This document shows, piece after piece, positions 1 through 9,687 of a stretch of DNA of 64,000 nt; position 1 is the first letter of the stretch; each line of letters starts with the position of its first letter. This DNA comes from Fibrobacter succinogenes (GTDB lineage: Bacteria; Fibrobacterota; Fibrobacteria; Fibrobacterales; Fibrobacteraceae). A program made the translations under genes and the position numbers. Below the pieces are notes generated by a model. That model was not told the origin of the DNA. It searched no databases and saw nothing but the letters and a program-made list of their open reading frames with translations. The stretch is taken from positions 62,001 through 126,000 of the forward strand of contig CADCDO010000015.1 in the NCBI GenBank assembly GCA_902800345.1, read 5' to 3'.

Positions 1-494
1 GGAAGAGCCGCAAAGCCATAACTATCCAACCCATTTCCAACTTTGTTTTCACAATTATTCCAACCACCTGAAGACTTCAACTTTCTACCCGCGGACATTT
101 GGCCACCCGACGTATAGAATAAAGTAACCAGTTCTGCTTGAGACGGTAAATGCCAACCAGCCGGGCAAGCCTCTTTTGCAGCGTCCCACGTATAAAGTCG
201 CCCATACTTTACGCAATTTTCTGCATTTTCTCCATAGCAATAACTATTTGGCATCTTATAATTCAGATTCTCGGCCATCCAAGTTTGCTTGCCAATTTTT
301 ACGGTCTTGTATTTTTGGCAATCGCGAGAATCAAACAGGACATTTTTACTCTTTGCAGATTCTAAAGCAAAAGCATCCGCTGTACAAATACAATTAGAGG
401 CTTGGTCACGGCCAGTCATACTGCACGCGACAATCATTGCGAGCAACAAAAAACAAATCAGGGATAAAAGGGGAATTCGTTTACGCATAAACAT
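1..494 (-). CDS. FISUMP-domain lipoprotein, 3' end beyond window
   Basis: Reverse-strand reading frame open to the left window edge, so the C-terminus is missing. It starts MFMRKRIPLLSL and has a hydrophobic signal segment followed by a lipobox-like VACS, indicating a lipoprotein. Met1 (494) or Met3 (488) could be the start; no strong ribosome site separates them. The mature part contains TVKIGKQTWMAENLNY, YCYGENAENCVKYGRLYTW and ACPAGWHLPSQAEL, the hallmark order of the Fibrobacter succinogenes major paralogous (FISUMP) domain, distantly like formylglycine-generating/C-type lectin folds. A second FISUMP protein is at 39556-40677. The specific function is unknown; surface or outer-membrane display is inferred from the lipobox. 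Confidence 0.85.
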   Translation of the reverse strand, partial: MFMRKRIPLLSLICFLLLAMIVACSMTGRDQASNCICTADAFALESAKSKNVLFDSRDCQKYKTVKIGKQTWMAENLNYKMPNSYCYGENAENCVKYGRLYTWDAAKEACPAGWHLPSQAELVTLFYTSGGQMSAGRKLKSSGGWNNCENKVGNGLDSYGFAAL

Positions 495-632
495 TGCTCA
501 ATATACAAATTTAAGTTCTTCGACTTCATACTACACCAAAGTTTACTTTGAGCCTATAGAAACTTGAAACTTGGCATCACTTCACCTTAGTTGAATTCTA
601 CTAACCACTAACCACTTCCTACTGCCTAGAAA

Positions 633-670
633 TCACTGGATCCTTCGGGCATTCGCCCTCAGGATGACGT
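633..670. repeat. Dispersed palindromic repeat (CTGGATCC...GTCATCC family)
   Basis: The segment reads CACTGGATCCTTCGGGC, then GCCCTCAGGATGACG. It is the inverse orientation of copies at 23441-23478 and, partly, 23560-23600, which share ACGTCATCCTGAG and GGATCCAGTG. It lies between the divergent FISUMP gene and the thiC leader, so it is not coding. Looks like a REP-like intergenic repeat. Confidence 0.6.
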
Positions 671-673
671 TGC

Positions 674-2383
<1,710 letters not shown>

Positions 2384-2399
2384 CAACCTGGAGGTGTCC

Positions 2400-4184
2400 A
2401 TGGAAAACGGAAAAAGAATTCTCAACGACTTCGTAAAGAGCAAATTCGCCGACTTGAACGAACTAAAGAAAGCTTTGTTCCAGGCCGGCGTTGCCGCTTT
2501 AGACGAAGGCTGGACGTTCATGGACGCCACATTCCAGCTGGGCGGAAAAGCTCGCGACGAAGGTCTTTCGGCTGATGAAGTCGAAACGATTTTGCGCAAC
2601 GCATTCGCCGAAGAAAAAAGAAAAACAGAACGCGAGGAAGAACAAAAGAAGGCTGCAGCACAAGCTGCCGCGCAGGCCCAGGCGCCCCAGGTTGCACATG
2701 CCCAGCCACAACCGGGTGTCGCGCCGAATGTCGCCCCTGGCGTTGCCGCCATGGGTCCCACCATCATCTCGCCGATTTCGGCAAGCATGATGGAGCAGAT
2801 GATTGCGCTTGGGCTAGACACCCAGTCGTTGGAACTCCTGCAAAACTTCAAAATTGACCCCGAAGCGCTTTCGATTCCGTGGCCAGCAGCCGACTGGCGA
2901 AAAGACTTGGCAAAACTTTTAGCGGCCACGTTCAAGCCTAACGAAACGGTCGAATTCAAGATTTCGAACACACCGACAAGTTCACAGGAACTTGTATCGA
3001 ATATTATCGGCCAAGACGAAGCGCTCAAGAAAATCATGAAGCAGCTCGACAGCCCTGACGGAGCGCTCCTGACCATTAACGCCGTCAAGAGCGGTGCGGA
3101 TGCCACCGACGAAAGCTGGCATTACCGTTATGTTGTCGTCGATAACCCGAAGATGTCGCTTGCCAAGCAGCTCGCCTATTACAAAGCGTTGAACCTCCCC
3201 TGCGCAGCGCTTGTCAACACGGGCGCGAATTCCGTGCAGGCATGGATCAAGATTGAAGCGAACGATCTCGAAGAATACAACGAACGTGTCGACTTTTTGT
3301 TCCAGACCCTGGATTCGCAAGGGTTCAAGGTCGATGACGGCAACCGCAAGCCCAACCAGATGGTTCGCATGCCGGGTGTGCTACGCAACGGAAAACAGCA
3401 ATACCTCATCGCTTTGGAACAGGGCGCCAAGAACTTTACGGAATGGCGCGAATGGGCGGAATACTCGCTCGACGGCAAGCCGCTTATTGAACTGGCTAGC
3501 GATAGCGAAGAGGCTCCAAAGAAAGATGCCTGCATTATCGAAAACGTTCTGCGCGCCGGCGAATTTTTCTTGTTTACGGCACCGCCCAAAAGCGGCAAAT
3601 CGCTAGCCCTCATGGACATGGCGCTATCCATTTGCCATGGCGAAGACTGGTTCGGTAACACGACGAATTCGAACGACGTTTTGTTCATTAATATGGAACT
3701 TACAAAGTCCGTGTTTTTAAACAGACTCTTTTTGCTGGCCACCAAGCGCAAGCTAAATGCCAGCACGCCAAAGTTCGGTTTCCTGAACCTCCGCGGTACG
3801 GCGCTCTCGCCGCTCGAAATCGCACAACTTATCGCAAAGCGTATCCAGGGCGCCAAGAAACTCGAAAACCACGATTACAAGGTTGTCGTCATCGACCCGA
3901 TTTCAGCAGTGCTCCACAATCCCAAGTCCGCAAGGCTTAGCGGTTCGCCGCACCAAATTCTCATGCAGATGGTCGACACGATTATAGCCCTCACTGGATG
4001 CGCCGTAGTCTCTTCGTGCAACATCGATGAATACCCCTACCTCGAAGCGCGCGCCGACAGCGTCATGTCGCTCTCGCCTGTGGAAGGGAGCCTCAACATG
4101 TACCAAATTAACGGTTCGTTCCGCGAATTCCCCAAGACTCTCGCCCGCGAATGCTCCTGGATTTATCCTAGATTTGTCGTTTAA
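2400..4184 (+). CDS. P-loop (RepA/RecA-like) ATPase with possible primase-like domain
   Basis: About 594 residues from the ATG at 2400, chosen over the GTG at 2394 because GGAGG (2390-2394) lies five bases before it. Residues about 1-90 are helical, followed by a Lys/Ala/Gln/Pro-rich linker. The middle part (VDDGNRKPNQMVRMPG) resembles RepB/D5-type primase-like modules of plasmid and phage proteins. The C-terminal third has a Walker A (APPKSGKS, about 394-401) and a Walker B-like VVVIDPISAVL, typical of RepA/KaiC-like hexameric ATPases. Its role is unknown; an ATP-dependent nucleic-acid function is inferred. It lies 16 bases after thiC and is probably cotranscribed, without obvious functional link. 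Confidence 0.75.
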   Translation: MENGKRILNDFVKSKFADLNELKKALFQAGVAALDEGWTFMDATFQLGGKARDEGLSADEVETILRNAFAEEKRKTEREEEQKKAAAQAAAQAQAPQVAHAQPQPGVAPNVAPGVAAMGPTIISPISASMMEQMIALGLDTQSLELLQNFKIDPEALSIPWPAADWRKDLAKLLAATFKPNETVEFKISNTPTSSQELVSNIIGQDEALKKIMKQLDSPDGALLTINAVKSGADATDESWHYRYVVVDNPKMSLAKQLAYYKALNLPCAALVNTGANSVQAWIKIEANDLEEYNERVDFLFQTLDSQGFKVDDGNRKPNQMVRMPGVLRNGKQQYLIALEQGAKNFTEWREWAEYSLDGKPLIELASDSEEAPKKDACIIENVLRAGEFFLFTAPPKSGKSLALMDMALSICHGEDWFGNTTNSNDVLFINMELTKSVFLNRLFLLATKRKLNASTPKFGFLNLRGTALSPLEIAQLIAKRIQGAKKLENHDYKVVVIDPISAVLHNPKSARLSGSPHQILMQMVDTIIALTGCAVVSSCNIDEYPYLEARADSVMSLSPVEGSLNMYQINGSFREFPKTLARECSWIYPRFVV

Positions 4185-4205
4185 ACATTCAACACTATTA
4201 TAAAG

Positions 4206-5582
4206 ATGTACAAACAAAACAATCGTTTTCCCCGCCGTTCCGAAGGCAACAGAATCGGCAAGCCCCTCGCCGGAGGCAAATTCCACGCTTCCAGAAAATC
4301 CGATGTCCGGAATAGCGACAAACTCAACGAAGCCAAGAAGGCGGAAAAATCCGCAGCGCCTGTCGTCCGCCGCATCATGACGTTCGATGACATCAAGGCG
4401 CAAGTTTCAGCATGGATGGAAAACGACCGCATTCCAGGAAAGTTGCAAGCCTGGTTTACCGCCGACGCCATCCCCGAGCATTCCGACTGGAGAATTGTCA
4501 AGGAATACCGCGGGAAACAGGAGTTCTTGACCATCGACGCTCCGACCCGCGACATGAAGCCGATCGAGCTTGTGAACCGTGTCATGGAACAACTTCACAA
4601 AGACCATCTCCACATATTCAAGAAAGCATTGCGCCAGATTTGGTTCCGTGCCACGGGCGACGGACGCTTTGCGCTTCTCGTCCAGGTGAATGTCAAAGGG
4701 AAACTCTCCGCGCACGGCTACAAGACGTTTATCGATTTCATCGAACGCAGTTGCCCCGAAGTCATCAGCTGCCACCAGATTCAGTGCCTCCCCGACCGGC
4801 TTTTCAACCCCGCCGATGCTCAGGGAATGAAGATTGAAACCAAATGCTCCCTCGGCAACGACTTTATGCCTATCGCCGGCACAGGCTTCTGCATGCATGT
4901 TCTGGACTGGACGCCCCGCATCAAGGACGCATGGCTGAACCTCCCCGTGCGCATCAAGGACGCTATACATCCGAACCGTGAAGACCGATTCTTTGAATTC
5001 TGCTCCGGTTCTTCGTATATCTCGGCTTCGCTTGCCGCATATTTCAAGCAGGTCGAATCGATGGACTGCCGAGAATCCGCCATGCAGTCTTCCAAGCTTA
5101 ACATCCGGAACCTTTCCACGTCCAACATGCGTTTCCACCGCAGCCACCTGGACGCAAACTTCATTTCGAAATTTTTCTCCAGGAGCGAAAACGCCGAAGG
5201 CCGCTGGACGTTCTACATCAACCTGAACGCCGAAGACATTCTCCCCTCGAACGTAGAACAGACGCTAGCCGCGTCAAGGCCCGAAAGGATCCTCCTCCAG
5301 ACCGGGAACCTCGAAACCGCCTCCCGCGAAATCAAGGCTTTCCGAAACGAAGGATACGTGCTACGCAAGAGCATCCCGCTTTACCTCGAACCGGGCAGCG
5401 GACGTTTCGAAATTCTTTTTCTGTTCGTCCCGGACAGAGTAGGCCTCCTGGGCCAGAATCCGGCCATGGCACACCGTTCCAGAAATATCCAGCGCCCCAA
5501 GGAACGCCCGCAAAGCTCGAAAAAGTGTGAAATTCCGCATTTTGTGCAACAAACACCATCTTTTAGGCAAAGAAAAGATTAA
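4206..5582 (+). CDS. TrmA/RlmCD-like methyltransferase homologue, probably degenerate
   Basis: A 458-residue protein with a basic, low-complexity N-terminus (residues 1-55, many Arg/Lys). The C-terminal half resembles the class I SAM fold of TrmA/RlmC/RlmD uracil-5-methyltransferases: motif I-like FFEFCSGSSYISASLAAYF, an acidic VESMDCRES, then a terminal region ILLQTGNLETASREI and GYVLRKSIPLYLEPGSGRFEILFLF. Active family members have an SCNP-type cysteine where this protein reads QTGN, so the nucleophile appears absent. It may bind RNA without methylating uracil, or use different chemistry. Starts 21 bases after the ATPase gene; ribosome site weak (AAAG). Confidence 0.6.
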   Translation: MYKQNNRFPRRSEGNRIGKPLAGGKFHASRKSDVRNSDKLNEAKKAEKSAAPVVRRIMTFDDIKAQVSAWMENDRIPGKLQAWFTADAIPEHSDWRIVKEYRGKQEFLTIDAPTRDMKPIELVNRVMEQLHKDHLHIFKKALRQIWFRATGDGRFALLVQVNVKGKLSAHGYKTFIDFIERSCPEVISCHQIQCLPDRLFNPADAQGMKIETKCSLGNDFMPIAGTGFCMHVLDWTPRIKDAWLNLPVRIKDAIHPNREDRFFEFCSGSSYISASLAAYFKQVESMDCRESAMQSSKLNIRNLSTSNMRFHRSHLDANFISKFFSRSENAEGRWTFYINLNAEDILPSNVEQTLAASRPERILLQTGNLETASREIKAFRNEGYVLRKSIPLYLEPGSGRFEILFLFVPDRVGLLGQNPAMAHRSRNIQRPKERPQSSKKCEIPHFVQQTPSFRQRKD

Positions 5583-5634
5583 ATTAATGACTGATAACTA
5601 AAAAAAACATTAATTATTTGGCGAAGGGAAACGT

Positions 5635-6792
5635 ATGCGATTTTTTAAATGTGCTTCGATCTGTCTCGGTCTTTCGGCTCTGATTGCATCAGCCTATGTG
5701 GTTAAAAAAGGCGATACCCTTTGGGACTTAAGTGATGAATTCTTGCACGATCCATTCGCTTGGCCAGACCTTTGGGAAAACAACAGGCACATTGAAGACC
5801 CGCACTGGATTTATCCGGGCGACTCCATCTATCTGGGCGAAGGCATCAAGGACGACGGCTACCGTCTCCCGAAAACGAGACCGTGCGAAGCGGCCATCGC
5901 CGATTCCAACTTGCCAAAGTATATCAAGGCCGTCGGCTGCGACGAGAGGGACGCCCGCAACGGCGACTTCGAGAACATGCTCGGCAACCTCCGCGACAAG
6001 GACAAGAAGCAGAAGAAGAAAAAAATCGCCGATACATACATCTACCAGAAACGTCCCGAGCCGAAAATTTTCAACGGCTACTACCAAATTTTGGCCCCGG
6101 AAATCTACACCCTCGATTCCATCAAGAAGGACAAGAGATACTTCTCCATCCAGACTGGTGAAAAGAAGGCGCCGATTATCCATATCCCTGAATCCGAAGT
6201 TGTCATAGGCGTCGGACGCAAGACGAACCCCGGCATCAAAAAAGGCGACCTGGTCGAAATCCTGGATGCCCGCTCCATCGAAGTGCCTACGCACAAGGGC
6301 AAGAGTTTTGACTACTTCGCGCTCGTCAGGCTTTCGGGCTACGCAAAGATTACAAGCGTGGGCGATACGCTTTCGAGAGCGATGATTGTCCAAAGTTTCA
6401 AGGAAATCAAGCTGGACCATGCCAAGGCACGCCTCAAACAGCCTCTCGACATCCTGAATGTTTCCGGCTACACCGCCGTTCCCGAAGCGCGAGTCGAGGA
6501 GATGGCGATGATCCGCTATACAATGGACCCGATGCTCATCATCGGTGCATACGCCTACATTTTGGTGGATAAAGGCGAAAAACAGGGCTTCAGTACAGGC
6601 GATGCCATTGCCATCTGGGAAGAAGACAATTCCGATGCAGGCCTAGCCCCTAGACTCCTTGGACGGGGCGTCATCGCGAGAGCGACCGACAACGAATCGA
6701 CGGTTCTCGTCCGTGAAGTTTATTCGAACAGCCGCCATATAGAAGTCGGACACAAGGTTTCCATAACACACAAAGCGAACCTGGCCCAGTGA
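5635..6792 (+). CDS. Secreted LysM-domain protein
   Basis: 385 residues with an N-terminal signal peptide (FKCASICLGLSALIASA). A single LysM domain follows at once: YVVKKGDTLWDLSDEFL, then PDLWENNRHIEDPHWIYPGDSIYL, a peptidoglycan-binding module. The rest of the protein is about 300 residues with a basic stretch (KDKKQKKKKI) and no recognised domain. Export to the periplasm and contact with cell wall are inferred from the signal and LysM. GAAGGGAAACGT precedes the ATG. It heads a tightly packed cluster with a small membrane protein, a histidine kinase and a response regulator, so it may sense or feed a wall-related signal. Confidence 0.85.
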   Translation: MRFFKCASICLGLSALIASAYVVKKGDTLWDLSDEFLHDPFAWPDLWENNRHIEDPHWIYPGDSIYLGEGIKDDGYRLPKTRPCEAAIADSNLPKYIKAVGCDERDARNGDFENMLGNLRDKDKKQKKKKIADTYIYQKRPEPKIFNGYYQILAPEIYTLDSIKKDKRYFSIQTGEKKAPIIHIPESEVVIGVGRKTNPGIKKGDLVEILDARSIEVPTHKGKSFDYFALVRLSGYAKITSVGDTLSRAMIVQSFKEIKLDHAKARLKQPLDILNVSGYTAVPEARVEEMAMIRYTMDPMLIIGAYAYILVDKGEKQGFSTGDAIAIWEEDNSDAGLAPRLLGRGVIARATDNESTVLVREVYSNSRHIEVGHKVSITHKANLAQ

Positions 6793-6905
6793 CAAAGAAC
6801 TTATTGATAATTATCGGTATTGCCATTTCGATTCTTGCGATACTCATGGCCGGAAGTGTCCTCATCCTGAATTATCCTGAATTGTCGGCACATATTCCAT
6901 TCTAA
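6789..6905 (+). CDS. 38-residue single-pass membrane microprotein
   Basis: A GTG-started frame overlaps the stop of the LysM gene (GTGA). It encodes MTKNLLIIIGIAISILAI, LMAGSVLILN and YPELSAHIPF: one hydrophobic helix of about 23 residues and a short polar tail. It fills the gap up to the kinase gene almost exactly, ending 14 bases before the kinase ATG, which supports it as a real translationally coupled gene. No function can be assigned; a modulator of the adjacent sensor kinase is a guess from position. Confidence 0.55.
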   Translation: MTKNLLIIIGIAISILAILMAGSVLILNYPELSAHIPF

Positions 6906-6919
6906 GGGTATGGCCAGCA

Positions 6920-8968
6920 ATGCGGATATCACGAAGCAATCTTCTCTTTCTTTCCTTTTTTGCAGGGGGAATTGTCCTGCCTACGGCAATTCTTTCGTTT
7001 TTGAGCGTCCGGAACATCCAGAACGAAGCGTACCTCGCACAGAAGAACTTCACCGAAAGCACGGCCGCTTTCCGCGAAGAAGTCGAATCGGCTATCAGCA
7101 AAGAACAGAGCAAGATTTTCCAGGAAATCAAGTCCGCATCGCTTTACCTTTATGAACAGCCGCACAACCTGCTCGACTTCGGAAATGCAACACAGTTCAA
7201 GACCGTAAACGGTATCGAGGCCACGTTCCTTTACAACAAGGGCGTCCTCATCTACCCCGACATTTCGTCAAAGCATTTTTCGAAAACCTCGGACTATTCG
7301 AACAGCGTCGCAAGCCGTCTCGAAAAGATGCTGTTCCGCGAAGAAGTCACGTCGGCCATACCGCAACCCGCAAGCCTCTCCCGTTCGGCAAGGCAGCTGC
7401 GTTTTTCGTTCGAATCCATCGACGACCAGATCCAGAACATCCTTGGCCTGGTACGCATCGCCTACAAAACAAAAGATTACGACGAAGCGCTCCGTCTTTT
7501 AAACATTCTCGAAGAACACCCGCACCAACAGGGCTACCTCCATTCGGACCTCACACGCTCCGTGAACCTGCTTCACTTTGAAATCCTTGTCGCACAAAAG
7601 AAGCACAAGGAGGCCGAAGACTACAGCCTCTCCGTCTTGAACCAGTTCCTTCAAAGCAAGAACATCGAGAACCTCCCCTCGACAAAGTTTTTCTTCGAGA
7701 CGATGTTCACCCAAATTCTCTCCTTCGAAAATCTGAGCCAGGAAAAACGAGAAGCTTTCTGGAACCTGCGCGAGAACTTCAACCGACAGCTCGGCTACAT
7801 GGACATATTCTTCAACAACAAAGATATCGTCCAGGCGCTTTTGGACAAGGAAACGGTCACCAAGAACGGCATCGACATCATGAACGACCGCAAGGTGACG
7901 TTCATCAAGATGAGCTACCCCATCCTGTCGGGCGACCAGGTCGTGCTTGCCAAGGTCAACACCGACGAATACCGCGAACGCATGCGTTCCAAGCTCAAAA
8001 CCGTGGTGCAGGGTTGGAAGGGCATCCCCTACTCCATTACCGAAGGTTCCGACAAGACGCTCATCTTGGGACACGTTTCGGACAGTTCCGCCGTACTCAG
8101 CCAAAGGGTTCTGGACAAGGCTATATCTTGGTCGCTTACCTTATACGAAAAAGGACTGGACGAGATCAAGATGGAAACACGCAAACGCATGTTCCTCATG
8201 TACGGTCTTCTGTCGTTCTCGCTTATAACGGTGCTTTTAGGCTCCATCGTCATGTTCCGTTTTCTCACGCAAGAACATAAGCTTTTGGCCATGAAGGCGA
8301 ACTTCCTTTCGAGCGTTTCGCACGAACTCAAGACTCCGCTCACCTCCATCAAGATGTTCGCCGAAATGATGGCCCGAGGGCGCGTACAGAAAGTCGAGAA
8401 AGTGCAAGAATATTCGGGACTTATCGGCAAGGAGGCGACCCGACTGGAAAACCTGATCGGGGCCATTTTGAACTATACGCGCATGGAACACGGCAAGGGC
8501 GGTTTCCACTGGGAAAAGCTGGACCTTTCCGCCTGCGTCCAGAAGGTTTTTGACAACGTCGAGGACATCGGCGTCGAAAAAGGACTCACGTTCTACACGA
8601 ATATCGAACCGAACCTTTTTGTCACCGGGGACTACACGGCCCTCTACAGCCTGGTGCAGAACCTTATCGAAAATGCGATCAAATACACGAACGCCCCGGG
8701 CAACATCACCATAAACGTCGAACCGGACGAAGACAGGGTCGTTTTCTCCGTAGCCGATACCGGCATCGGCATTCCCTCTTCGGAGCAAAAAAATATATTT
8801 AATGATTTCTACAGGGTCGGTGACGAAATGACGCGCAGCACGAAAGGCTCAGGACTCGGTCTTGCCATCGTGAAACGCGTGGCGGAAACACACCATGCCA
8901 CCATTTCGCTCACCAGCAAACCCGGCAAGGGTTCCACATTCACCGTAAGATTCAAAAAGGCAGAATGA
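6920..8968 (+). CDS. Membrane sensor histidine kinase with TPR-like sensor region
   Basis: 682 residues. A transmembrane helix near residues 8-26 and a second at about 424-447 (FLMYGLLSFSLITVLLGSIVMF) bracket a roughly 400-residue periplasmic part. That part includes helical TPR-like repeats (KDYDEALRLLNILEEHP, then HKEAEDYSLSVLNQF). The cytoplasmic part has a canonical H-box (SVSHELKTPLTSIK, His468), N-box NLIENAIKYT, G1 VADTGIGIP and G2 GSGLGLAI. It should autophosphorylate and pass phosphate to the regulator encoded next, whose start overlaps its stop by four bases. The signal is unknown; TPR-like periplasmic sensor regions suggest a protein partner. Confidence 0.95.
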   Translation: MRISRSNLLFLSFFAGGIVLPTAILSFLSVRNIQNEAYLAQKNFTESTAAFREEVESAISKEQSKIFQEIKSASLYLYEQPHNLLDFGNATQFKTVNGIEATFLYNKGVLIYPDISSKHFSKTSDYSNSVASRLEKMLFREEVTSAIPQPASLSRSARQLRFSFESIDDQIQNILGLVRIAYKTKDYDEALRLLNILEEHPHQQGYLHSDLTRSVNLLHFEILVAQKKHKEAEDYSLSVLNQFLQSKNIENLPSTKFFFETMFTQILSFENLSQEKREAFWNLRENFNRQLGYMDIFFNNKDIVQALLDKETVTKNGIDIMNDRKVTFIKMSYPILSGDQVVLAKVNTDEYRERMRSKLKTVVQGWKGIPYSITEGSDKTLILGHVSDSSAVLSQRVLDKAISWSLTLYEKGLDEIKMETRKRMFLMYGLLSFSLITVLLGSIVMFRFLTQEHKLLAMKANFLSSVSHELKTPLTSIKMFAEMMARGRVQKVEKVQEYSGLIGKEATRLENLIGAILNYTRMEHGKGGFHWEKLDLSACVQKVFDNVEDIGVEKGLTFYTNIEPNLFVTGDYTALYSLVQNLIENAIKYTNAPGNITINVEPDEDRVVFSVADTGIGIPSSEQKNIFNDFYRVGDEMTRSTKGSGLGLAIVKRVAETHHATISLTSKPGKGSTFTVRFKKAE

Positions 8969-9687
8969 TTATGCAACAACATAGAATTCTCATCGTAGAG
9001 GACGAAGAAATCATCCGGCTTGGGCTTCAGGACAACTTCGAGCTCGAAAACTACGAAGTCGAAACGGCATGCGATGGCGAAGAAGCCATCGCCAAGACGG
9101 ACTCTTTCCAGCCGCACCTGATTTTGCTGGACGTGATGCTCCCCAAAAAAAGCGGCTTCGAAGTCTGTCGCTTCATCCGCAAGAAACACCCGGAATGCAT
9201 CATCATCATGCTCACCGCAAAGACCGAGGAGACAAGCAAGGTCGCAGGTCTCGACATGGGCGCGGACGACTACGTCACGAAGCCGTTTTCAATCTTGGAA
9301 CTGCTCGCCCGCGTCAAAGCGTTCCTCCGCAGGATTGACCTGCAAACGCAGGCACGCCCGACAAAGCAGCTCGCTTCCGTCGATGCCATCGACTTTGCGG
9401 ACATCCACCTGGATTTCAAGAAGTTCATCGCCACCAAGAACGGCGAACCGCTTGAACTTTCGACCAGGGAATTCCAGATTCTCAAGTATTTCTGGCAGCG
9501 CCGCGGCGAAGTCGTGTTGCGCGAAGACCTCCTGCAGGACCTCTGGGGCTACACTCCAGAAAACATGCCCTCCACGCGAACGATCGACAACCATATCGTG
9601 AACTTGAGGCGCAAGCTGGAAGACGACCAGGCGAACCCGAAAATCATCCTTTCCATCCGCGGAGCGGGCTACAAGTTCGATGCGTAA
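8965..9687 (+). CDS. OmpR/PhoB-family response regulator
   Basis: 240 residues. The receiver domain has the acidic pair EDEE (about residues 12-15), phospho-acceptor Asp56 in LILLDVMLP, the Thr in MLTAK and Lys106 in VTKPF. The C-terminal winged-helix DNA-binding domain includes LSTREFQILKYFWQRRGEVV and TRTIDNHIVNLRRKLE. ATG at 8965 overlaps the kinase stop (ATGA), and AAGG sits just upstream; Met3 at 8971 is an alternative start. It is almost certainly the cognate partner of the preceding kinase. Target genes are not visible; the adjoining envelope genes are natural candidates. Confidence 0.96.
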   Translation: MIMQQHRILIVEDEEIIRLGLQDNFELENYEVETACDGEEAIAKTDSFQPHLILLDVMLPKKSGFEVCRFIRKKHPECIIIMLTAKTEETSKVAGLDMGADDYVTKPFSILELLARVKAFLRRIDLQTQARPTKQLASVDAIDFADIHLDFKKFIATKNGEPLELSTREFQILKYFWQRRGEVVLREDLLQDLWGYTPENMPSTRTIDNHIVNLRRKLEDDQANPKIILSIRGAGYKFDA

